Positions 8,180 through 17,247 of a stretch of DNA of 17,247 nt are shown one piece after another; the stretch's first letter is position 1; every line of letters starts with the position of its first letter. Made by a program: the position numbers and the translations under genes. Below the pieces are notes generated by a model. The model had not been told where the DNA came from. It saw only the letters and a program-made list of their open reading frames with translations, and searched no databases. Source of the DNA: Syntrophaceae bacterium UBA4778. GTDB taxonomy: Bacteria > Desulfobacterota > Syntrophia > Syntrophales > UBA4778. Location of the stretch: positions 1-17,247 of the forward strand of contig DHHG01000187.1 in the NCBI GenBank assembly GCA_002403175.1, written 5' to 3'.

Positions 8180-8246
8180 GCTCTGTGCAGGATAGGTTTT
8201 TCTATCTAGGAGGGATTGCATTCAGAGCCGCACCTATACAGATAGG
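8180..8246 (-). promoter_or_regulatory. Structured leader of prfC (candidate RNA element)
   Basis: Two adjacent hairpins are predicted by eye in the minus-strand leader. The first is CCTAT/ATAGG with a 4-base loop (8233-8246). The second (8180-8228) has an outer stem GCTCTG/CAGAGC, a 2-base bulge, a 4-bp TGCA stem, a lopsided internal loop and an inner GATAG/CTATC stem with an A-rich loop. The internal loop holds CCTCC, an anti-Shine-Dalgarno-like string, and AATCC that could pair with GGATT at the prfC ribosome site. ATAGG of hairpin 1 could also pair with CCTAT of hairpin 2, giving an alternative fold. It matches no riboswitch class I can recognise. Confidence 0.35.
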
Positions 8247-8293
8247 CATCTTCACGGGCGTGTTGGTAACAGTGTTGCATTTACAGAAAGGAT

Positions 8294-8321
8294 ATTATCA
8301 TCTTCCCCTAATCTATGGCAA
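8294..8321 (-). promoter_or_regulatory. Candidate sigma-70 promoter for prfC
   Basis: On the minus strand TTGCCA (8316-8321) and GATAAT (8294-8299) are 16 bases apart, each one base off consensus. Start of transcription would be near 8287, giving a leader of about 210 bases. A perfect 10-base palindrome ATATCGATAT (8326-8335) lies just upstream of the -35 box and could be a protein site. Confidence 0.5.
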
Positions 8322-8510
8322 GACAATATCGATATAGCTGATTGACCGGAACGAGTGCGAAATTATTTCATTTCACAGCCTTTATCTCCCGGGCCATTGC
8401 GCGAGCAATTGACCGCTCTGAATTCAGACCAAAAGGAATAATTCAGCAACCTATTCCCCGGAATCAAATGATTCCGTGCTGAAGGGATCGCAACCGCCCA
8501 GGGCAGCACA

Positions 8511-9554
8511 TCAAGGGCGCAGTTTTCTGAAAGATCTGAAAGCGCTCCGATCCGCCTTGGTCTTGACGACATAACCGGGGATTACTTCCGCTGAAAATTC
8601 CGACGGAATTCTTATCAGGCACTCTTTATCCGAAAGACCGGTTTCATTCACTTCAACTTCAACAAGATCCCGGATCACAAAGGATTCTGAATTCTTTATC
8701 CGATCATGTCTCTTTTCATACTTAGCCAGGATGAGTTTATCACCGATTTTCAGACCATCGACTCTTCCCACGGAAATGAATGCAATGCGGTCCCTGTAAT
8801 CTTTTGGATTGGTCATCGTCTTCGAAACGTAACCATAGATTGGAAAGGCATCCATAAAATCATCCCTGGCCTTGTCGATTGCATCTATGGTGGCCCTGAC
8901 AGCGAGCTGATTCGGATTCTGAATGCGGCATTCCGAAGCCCATCGCACCTCTGTGCTGCCGCTGATTCTACCCTGGAATGGTTCAAAGGCCTTGTAGATA
9001 CTGCCGTTTCCGGCGGAGATAATTCGGATGTTCACAAGGGCTCGCGAGCTGAACGCGCACGATGGAGAGATTCGATGGACCTTTCCGTTCTGATCCTTAT
9101 AGGTGCTGGCTTCGGTAAACTTTGTCCCAACTGTTGCGGAGGTAATCGAACCCAAAACGACGAAATCAACCGAGTCCACGAGGTTTGTCAGGAAATTATA
9201 ATCCATCTTACCTCCAAGATTGGATTTGAACTTGGCCTCCTCAAAGAGTTTGCTGACCTGAGCGCGTTCCACAATCTCAAGGCCGGTCCCCGACGATAAC
9301 GTCTGACTGATAGCCTCATCAGCCGGTTTAGCCAATGCTCCTTTAAACTCGGTTACGTCCTCTACGGGAAGAATGGCAACCTTCGGCTTCTTCTTATTCA
9401 GAATGTATTCCGGCGGCTTTATTTCGGTGATCCTGTTGTCCGGATCGAGATCGCTATAATTAGCAAGCTGAATGCATGTTGAACATCCGCCGAGATAAAG
9501 AGAAACGAACAGCAGCAGTAAGCAGCGCATCAATTTGCCGGCCATATCCCGCAT
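8511..9554 (-). CDS. CsgG-family outer-membrane lipoprotein
   Basis: The 347-residue product starts with a lipoprotein signal (hydrophobic 11-21, lipobox LGGC at 21-24). Ser25 behind the acylated Cys24 predicts outer-membrane sorting. Residues about 53-225 resemble CsgG/HfaB/LpoB-like domains: KVAILPVED, IVERAQVSKLFEE, VDFVVLGSIT, and RALVNIRIISAGNG. CsgG itself forms the curli secretion pore (277 residues in E. coli). This protein carries an additional C-terminal domain of about 90 residues (AFISVGRVDGLKIGDKL region) that resembles the FlgT C-terminal type. No csgE, csgF or curli subunit gene is nearby, so a curli role is not supported. The ATG at 9554 has a strong AGGAGG (9564-9569) at a spacing of 9. 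The gene stands alone, with long spacers on both sides. Confidence 0.82.
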   Translation of the reverse strand: MRDMAGKLMRCLLLLFVSLYLGGCSTCIQLANYSDLDPDNRITEIKPPEYILNKKKPKVAILPVEDVTEFKGALAKPADEAISQTLSSGTGLEIVERAQVSKLFEEAKFKSNLGGKMDYNFLTNLVDSVDFVVLGSITSATVGTKFTEASTYKDQNGKVHRISPSCAFSSRALVNIRIISAGNGSIYKAFEPFQGRISGSTEVRWASECRIQNPNQLAVRATIDAIDKARDDFMDAFPIYGYVSKTMTNPKDYRDRIAFISVGRVDGLKIGDKLILAKYEKRHDRIKNSESFVIRDLVEVEVNETGLSDKECLIRIPSEFSAEVIPGYVVKTKADRSAFRSFRKLRP

Positions 9555-9772
9555 AACAAACTACCTCCTGAAAGAGAATCCGGAATCCTTATGCAGTTCC
9601 TGTTATTCTGAATTGTCCAACTGCCGGATAATGGAACCGTAAGCATCAATATAGATCCTCAACAGAGAATGAACGACACCCTATATACGAGATCCAAGCA
9701 CGTTTCCTATGCCCCGGCAATCAATGTTGTTTTGTTTTTGATTCGAAATCGTAGATAAAAGAAAGTTCCTGT

Positions 9773-9801
9773 TTTCTAAACAGAATTAATGTGATTGTCA
9801 A
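9773..9801 (-). promoter_or_regulatory. Candidate sigma-70 promoter for the csgG-like gene
   Basis: On the minus strand a perfect TTGACA (9796-9801) is 17 bases from TAGAAA (9773-9778, four of six matches). It would give a leader of about 210 bases. The stretch 9555-9947 (393 bases) otherwise holds no gene I can support. It is AT-rich near the promoter and contains a tandem GGATTC repeat close to the ribosome site. Confidence 0.45.
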
Positions 9802-9947
9802 ACATTATTGACCAACAATTCGGTATTTCAGAAATGGAATAGATGGGACTTGAAAAGCAAACCTATCTGCGTGAGAGGATAGAGCTAGAAACATCTTGTC
9901 TCTATTAATTCACCAAATAACCTTTTAAAGAAGCGAACGATCTTGCT

Positions 9948-10832
9948 TTAGAAAACATACAGCAGACGCGTCATCAGACTTTCTGTTACGAAACCATTTT
10001 TCACTTCCAGATCGCGTCCGTACTGGAGAAGGATCTGTAAAGGAAAATTGAATCTGATCTGGGCCGTAAGGACCGTTCCTTTTGTGTTGATATCGTTGTT
10101 TCTTCTGACACCTTCGAGCTGGTTCTCTCCGCCTCTCAACCAATAACCGCTGGCGGCAAAAAAGAGATTGGTGTTCACATTATAAATCAGGTGAAAGGTG
10201 GCGTTAAATAGAGGATCGGTTGCCAACCTCTGGTGTGCCGTTCCATAATCATCATTATCCGTCGAATAAGTAGCTGTTGTATGCAATTCAAACATCCAGT
10301 CTTTGTTCGGTAAATAGGCGAAGCCCAGTTCCGGCCCATAGCACCATTTGTTGGCCCCAATGTTCACGCTACTCTCATTGTGATACTTGCCTGTCGGAAC
10401 GTTTATGTTCCATCCCGGTACGACCTTGATGGTAGGCGTATCAAGGATCCAGAGATAGGCTCTCAGAGCCGTATCTCCCCATCCGGTACTGCGAGACGTG
10501 ACACTGGTTGGTGAAATATTTCTCACCTGCTGCTTGCTGCCGTAGGGGACAATCACATTATACTGGGTGATAAACCCGAAGAGTTCTCCATAATACACCC
10601 CCCTGAGCAAACTGTAATTGAACTGATAATCATTATTGGTTGTTGAAGTGCCATTGCTTTCGTATTTTTCTGCTGTGATATGACGAAAATAATAGGCGAA
10701 TGCACTCGTGCCCGGTTTGAATGCTATAAGCCCTTTCGGATCTCCGGCCAACTGTGCCGACGCACCTGCCGGAACTACTATCAGTAAAGCAACCACTATC
10801 CCCACGTGGAATAATAACTTTAAAATTTTCAA
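9948..10832 (-). CDS. Outer-membrane beta-barrel protein, Phenol_MetA_deg type
   Basis: The protein has about 294 residues. Residues 1-26 are a signal peptide (KILK, hydrophobic core, ending ASA before Gln27). The rest alternates polar and aromatic residues as in a beta-barrel and ends in Phe (LLYVF), the outer-membrane insertion signature. The pattern GWGDTALRAYLW, a conserved VPTGKYH stretch, YGPELGFAY and a closing barrel strand fit the Phenol_MetA_deg (PF13557, SphA-like) family, often annotated simply as transporter. Substrate is unknown. A TTG at 10859 opens the frame, but the TTG at 10832 is preferred because AAAGGAG (10841-10847) stands 8 bases ahead and the signal peptide then begins normally. 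A terminator hairpin lies only 33 bases before this start. Confidence 0.82.
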   Translation of the reverse strand: MKILKLLFHVGIVVALLIVVPAGASAQLAGDPKGLIAFKPGTSAFAYYFRHITAEKYESNGTSTTNNDYQFNYSLLRGVYYGELFGFITQYNVIVPYGSKQQVRNISPTSVTSRSTGWGDTALRAYLWILDTPTIKVVPGWNINVPTGKYHNESSVNIGANKWCYGPELGFAYLPNKDWMFELHTTATYSTDNDDYGTAHQRLATDPLFNATFHLIYNVNTNLFFAASGYWLRGGENQLEGVRRNNDINTKGTVLTAQIRFNFPLQILLQYGRDLEVKNGFVTESLMTRLLYVF

Positions 10833-10864
10833 TCCCTTTTCTCCTTTATAAACACTCAAAAATC

Positions 10865-10904
10865 AAAAAACCACTGACCGGCTATAACTGACTTCCGGCA
10901 GTGG
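10865..10904 (-). terminator. Rho-independent terminator behind the NifA-like gene
   Basis: On the minus strand CCACTGCCGG (10895-10904) pairs with CCGGTCAGTGG (10871-10881), a 10-bp stem with one bulged T and a 13-base loop, followed by six T (10865-10870). It would end the carB-purF-regulator unit. It lies 188 bases behind the regulator stop and only 33 bases before the start of the barrel gene, so it may sit within that gene's own leader. The rest of the spacer (10905-11091) has an AT-rich stretch but no strong promoter or sigma-54 -24/-12 site. Confidence 0.8.
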
Positions 10905-11091
10905 GTCCCTTGATGGATTATTTTTCTAAATTTACAAATAACCGATTTTTCCAATCCAGAAAGACAATCGGATGCTGCAAGGGTTCAAACGATGCTTAAC
11001 ACTTCAGTCCTTACTTTCTATACGCTTTGGATGCACGCTTCACTGCTGGATATTCTCTGCGACACCGCATATGAGCGTTTTACAGAGCCGC

Positions 11092-12615
11092 TTACCGATA
11101 CCAGCGATAGTCAATCCCGTACTTCTTCGCCCTGTATGCAAACTGCCTCTCTGTGATTCCGAGTATCTGAGCGGATTTAGCCATATTGCCCCGCGTATTT
11201 TTCAAGGCATCGACAATGCGATCCCGTTCCAGGTTTTCAACTGCATCGCCCAGGCTTGCTCCGGGGGACGAATGGTACTGGTTGACTGTCTGGAGAGAAG
11301 GCGGAAGGTGATATGTCTGGATTACGTCCTCTTCGCAAAGAAGGACGGCGCGCTCTATACAGTTTTCCAGTTCCCTGACGTTACCGGGCCAGTGATACTG
11401 CATCAGCATGTCTATTGTGGTCCGTGAGAAGCTGCGGATGTCTTTGCGATTCTCCGCCGCATATTTTTCCAGAAAATAATCGGCCAACAGGAGGATATCG
11501 GTTTTTCTCTCGCGCAATGGCGGAACATAGATTGGAAAGACATTCAGACGATAATACAGATCCTCTCGGAATTCACCATCTCTCACTGCATCTTCCAGAT
11601 TCTTATTGGTTGCTGCCAGAATGCGCACATCGGCTTTGATCACCTGAGTTCCGCCTACACGCTCAAATTCCTTTTCCTGTAATGCCCGGAGAAGCTTGGC
11701 CTGAACATCGAGGTCAATGGACCCGATTTCATCCAGGAAGATGGTTCCACGGTGGGCAAGTTCGAATTTTCCGATCTTCTGGCGCAAGGCTCCCGTAAAG
11801 GATCCTTTCTCATGACCGAATAATTCGCTTTCGATCAGATTGGACGGCATGGCGGCGCAGTTTACTTTGACAAAGGAGTTGCGGGCACGCGCGCTGGCAT
11901 AATGAATGGCATTGGCGACCAGTTCCTTTCCCGTCCCGCTTTCGCCTCTGATCAGTACAGTAGCATTGCTGCGGGAAACCTGCGAGATCATCTGAAAGAC
12001 TTCCCTGATCTTATTTGAATTCCCGACGATGTTTGTTATCCGGTATTTCCTGGCAAGCTCTTCTCGCAGCTTCTGATTTTCCTGCCGAAGCTGCTCTTTC
12101 TCCAAATAAACGGTTTCCAGATTGATAACCTGATGAGCAATCATGGTCGCAACGATAGAAAGCAGCCTTTCGCCCTCTTCCAGATCATAGGATTCATCAT
12201 AGAGCCGGTCCACACTGAGCGCACCGACCACCTGATTCCCTTTCTTAATAGGAACGCAGAGGAATGAAAGTTCCTGATCGGGGGCAGTCCGCCGAATCGC
12301 TGTCCGGTTCAGGAACAGCGGCTCTTTACTGATCTGAGGGATAATAAAAGATTTCCCGGTTTGAATAACCCGCCCGGTGATTCCTTCGCCTACTTTGTAT
12401 TTTCCCCGTTCGATAGCTCCCTTGGAAAGGCCATGCGCAACTTCGATGCTGATTTCATCCCAAAGCGGATTGAGGATGGTTATGGTTCCGCGGATCATGC
12501 CAATGGAGTTGGAAAGGATATCCAGAACCTTGTAAAGCGTGTCCTTCAGGTCCAGACTTTCATTCAGCGCACTGGCGATCTCATATAAAAGTTTAAGTTC
12601 CTCAAGATTTTTCAT
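11092..12615 (-). CDS. NifA-like sigma-54-dependent activator (GAF-AAA-Fis)
   Basis: The 507-residue protein activates sigma-54 promoters by ATP-driven remodelling of RNA polymerase. It has a GAF sensory domain (about 20-165), a coiled-coil linker (about 168-190), and an AAA+ domain with Walker A GESGTGKE (224-231), Walker B TIFLDE (291-296), and the sigma-54 contact loop GSFTGA (271-276). A Fis-type helix-turn-helix follows (about 474-500, ending in ITERQFAYRAKKYGI). The HTH and layout are closest to NifA. The common loop form is GAFTGA, so Ser at position 2 is a natural variant. The linker lacks the cysteine pair seen in oxygen-sensitive NifA. The only usable start is the ATG at 12615; an in-frame TAG sits 3 codons upstream, and no Shine-Dalgarno is visible. 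It is 28 bases behind purF with no terminator. Confidence 0.9.
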   Translation of the reverse strand: MKNLEELKLLYEIASALNESLDLKDTLYKVLDILSNSIGMIRGTITILNPLWDEISIEVAHGLSKGAIERGKYKVGEGITGRVIQTGKSFIIPQISKEPLFLNRTAIRRTAPDQELSFLCVPIKKGNQVVGALSVDRLYDESYDLEEGERLLSIVATMIAHQVINLETVYLEKEQLRQENQKLREELARKYRITNIVGNSNKIREVFQMISQVSRSNATVLIRGESGTGKELVANAIHYASARARNSFVKVNCAAMPSNLIESELFGHEKGSFTGALRQKIGKFELAHRGTIFLDEIGSIDLDVQAKLLRALQEKEFERVGGTQVIKADVRILAATNKNLEDAVRDGEFREDLYYRLNVFPIYVPPLRERKTDILLLADYFLEKYAAENRKDIRSFSRTTIDMLMQYHWPGNVRELENCIERAVLLCEEDVIQTYHLPPSLQTVNQYHSSPGASLGDAVENLERDRIVDALKNTRGNMAKSAQILGITERQFAYRAKKYGIDYRWYR

Positions 12616-12643
12616 TTTAAACTACATCGCTGGGTCTTGGGTT

Positions 12644-14071
12644 TTATTCGAGACAATTTTTTGAAAACCCACCTTCCGGTTTGATCGGATAATTACCGTC
12701 AAAACAGGCCAAGCAGAAATGATCTTTGGGAATACCGGTTGCATCCAGCATTCCTTCCATACTCAGATAACACAAGCTGTCGACGCCGATATACTTTTTG
12801 ATATCTTCTATCGAATTCTGGCAGGCGATCAGTTCTCCTTTGGTCGAAAAATCAATGCCGTAATAACATGGATATCGATGAGGCGGACAGCTGACAGCCA
12901 TGTGCACTTCTTCAGCGCCTGACTGCCGCAGGGTTTTGATACGCATCCTGCTGGTCGTCCCCCGTATAATGGAATCTTCGATAATCACAACTCGTTTTCC
13001 GCTTAAAAGATCTCTGACCGGGTTCAATTTTACTTTAACGCCGAAATCCCGCATGGATTGTGTCGGCTCTATGAAGGTCCTCCCTACATAATGATTCCGA
13101 ATGACTCCCATTTCCATTGGAATTCCCGAATGCTGACAATACCCGATGGCGGCATAATTACCCGAGTCGGGAAACGGCATGGCAAAATCCACATGGAGAG
13201 GATATTCCTTTGCCAGGTTTTGTCCCAGTTTTTTTCTTACCGCATAGACATTCTGGCCAAAGATATTGCTGTCCGGTCTTGCAAAGTAAATGAATTCGAA
13301 GATACAGAAAGTTTTCCTGCGTTCCGAAAAGGGCTTGATTGAGTTCAGGCCATTCTCATCGATGATCAGGATTTCTCCGGGTTCGACATCGCGAACGTAT
13401 TTGGCATCGATCAAATCGAGCGCGCACGTCTCCGATGCAATGACGTAGGCATCATTGAGTTGCCCCAGACACAGCGGTCGCCAGCCGTTCGGATCGCGGA
13501 AGGCGATCAATTTGTCCTCTGTCATGAGGATACAGGAATACGCACCCTGAATCGCGGTAACGGTATCTATCAGTGCCTGTTCAAATCCCTTATGGATATT
13601 CCTAGCCATGAGATGAACGATGATCTCGCTATCCATTGTTGTTTGAAAAATGGATCCGCGATTTTCCAGTTCCGTCCGCAATACCCGGGAATTGGTGAGA
13701 TTGCCGTTATGCGCAATGGCAAGGGTTTTGCCCCCGTGATTGACGATAAAGGGTTGAACGTTTTTTAAAGCGGAAGAGCCGGTCGTTGAATAGCGGACAT
13801 GCCCGGAAGCAATATGCCCGTGAAGACCGGCCAGAATATTTTGATTAAAAATTTCTGTAACCAGGCCCATGTGACGATGTTCATAGACTGTTTTACCGGT
13901 GGAAGCCACGATTCCGGCGCTTTCCTGCCCCCGATGCTGAAGAGCGTAAAGTCCGAAGTAAGTGAGCTTCGCAGCATCTTCATGTCCGTATATGCCAAAG
14001 ACACCACACGATTCTTTTGGCCCATCATCTTCAAAACATTTTTTATTATCCATGCACATGTTCATTCCCAT
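12644..14071 (-). CDS. purF: Amidophosphoribosyltransferase, [4Fe-4S] type
   Basis: PurF catalyses the first committed step of purine synthesis: PRPP plus glutamine gives phosphoribosylamine. The 475 residues match the B. subtilis type. Cys22 in KESCGVFGI is the glutamine-attacking residue and would be exposed by removal of a propeptide. The N-terminal Ntn glutaminase domain has HRGQESAGI and NGNLTN. The PRPP loop is VVIIEDSIIRGTT (361-373). Four cysteines, C256, C402, C453 and C456, correspond to the cluster ligands of the B. subtilis enzyme, which makes the product oxygen-sensitive. Four Met codons lie within the first seven residues (M1, M3, M5, M7), so the true propeptide is 15 to 21 residues and the exact start is uncertain. 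It begins 15 bases behind carB. Confidence 0.96.
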   Translation of the reverse strand: MGMNMCMDNKKCFEDDGPKESCGVFGIYGHEDAAKLTYFGLYALQHRGQESAGIVASTGKTVYEHRHMGLVTEIFNQNILAGLHGHIASGHVRYSTTGSSALKNVQPFIVNHGGKTLAIAHNGNLTNSRVLRTELENRGSIFQTTMDSEIIVHLMARNIHKGFEQALIDTVTAIQGAYSCILMTEDKLIAFRDPNGWRPLCLGQLNDAYVIASETCALDLIDAKYVRDVEPGEILIIDENGLNSIKPFSERRKTFCIFEFIYFARPDSNIFGQNVYAVRKKLGQNLAKEYPLHVDFAMPFPDSGNYAAIGYCQHSGIPMEMGVIRNHYVGRTFIEPTQSMRDFGVKVKLNPVRDLLSGKRVVIIEDSIIRGTTSRMRIKTLRQSGAEEVHMAVSCPPHRYPCYYGIDFSTKGELIACQNSIEDIKKYIGVDSLCYLSMEGMLDATGIPKDHFCLACFDGNYPIKPEGGFSKNCLE

Positions 14072-14086
14072 TTGCCGTCACTCGAC

Positions 14087-17247
<3,161 letters not shown>

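Larger units (their letters stand above)
8078..8510. other. 433-base intergenic region between csgG-like gene and prfC
   Basis: This spacer has no gene I can support. It holds the prfC promoter and leader. Other symmetric elements are CGGAATCA/TGATTCCG with a 2-base centre (8460-8477), ATTGC/GCAAT with a 4-base loop (about 8396-8409), and a perfect palindrome GTTCCGGAAC (8119-8128). None is followed by a T run on the minus strand, so no convincing terminator for the upstream lipoprotein gene was found. Confidence 0.6.

Noticed and set aside
8363..8572. 69-codon minus-strand ORF spanning the csgG-like stop and the spacer
   Set aside because: It overlaps the end of the lipoprotein gene in another frame, with no ribosome site or domain.
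10833..10859. Earlier TTG start for the outer-membrane barrel protein
   Set aside because: The added nine residues would precede a normal signal peptide and the ribosome site itself lies inside them.
10905..11091. Search for a sigma-54 -24/-12 promoter between the NifA-like and barrel genes
   Set aside because: No TGGCAC-N5-TTGC-like element with the GG and GC doublets at the right distance was found, so autoregulation or direct control of the barrel gene is not supported.

Overview
The window reads as a piece of chromosome from a Gram-negative bacterium. It has an outer-membrane lipoprotein with a lipobox, a signal-peptide-bearing beta-barrel, and a sigma-54 activator. Gene content and style suggest an anaerobic Desulfobacterota/Syntrophales-like organism: a MenA-type prenyltransferase, a [4Fe-4S]-type PurF and a NifA-like GAF-AAA-Fis activator. 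That placement is inference from protein style; no rRNA or other marker gene is present. All twelve recognised genes lie on the minus strand, so transcription runs from the right edge to the left. No CRISPR array, tRNA, rRNA, insertion sequence or phage gene was seen.

Right third (17247 to about 10860): carB (5' end off the window), purF and a NifA-like sigma-54-dependent activator follow one another with gaps of 15 and 28 bases and no terminator between them. They look like one transcription unit joining carbamoyl phosphate and purine nucleotide synthesis, both glutamine-nitrogen consumers, with a regulator behind. A good intrinsic terminator (about 10865-10904) closes this unit, directly in front of the next gene.

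Middle (10860 to about 5650): a Phenol_MetA_deg-like outer-membrane barrel protein, then a 393-base spacer with a sigma-70-type promoter. Next comes a CsgG-family outer-membrane lipoprotein without curli partners. A 433-base spacer follows, with a promoter and an apparently structured leader, then prfC (release factor RF3). A DinB/MDMPI-fold TIGR03084-type protein is set 15 bases behind prfC and is probably co-transcribed.

Left third (5650 to 1): a membrane/lipid group. It contains a cardiolipin synthase-like PLD enzyme, a MenA-type UbiA prenyltransferase overlapping a CPBP (CAAX-protease-like) membrane protein by one base, a secreted START-domain protein, and an uncharacterised polytopic membrane protein of about 361 residues. 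The last carries two related aromatic motifs in its two halves. At the left edge a strong plus-strand terminator implies a convergent gene just outside the window.

Most of the window is ordinary housekeeping. The less explained parts are the structured prfC leader, the orphan CsgG lipoprotein, the terminator inside the barrel gene's upstream region, and the uncharacterised membrane protein with its lipid-related neighbours. I found no clear new defence or mobile system.
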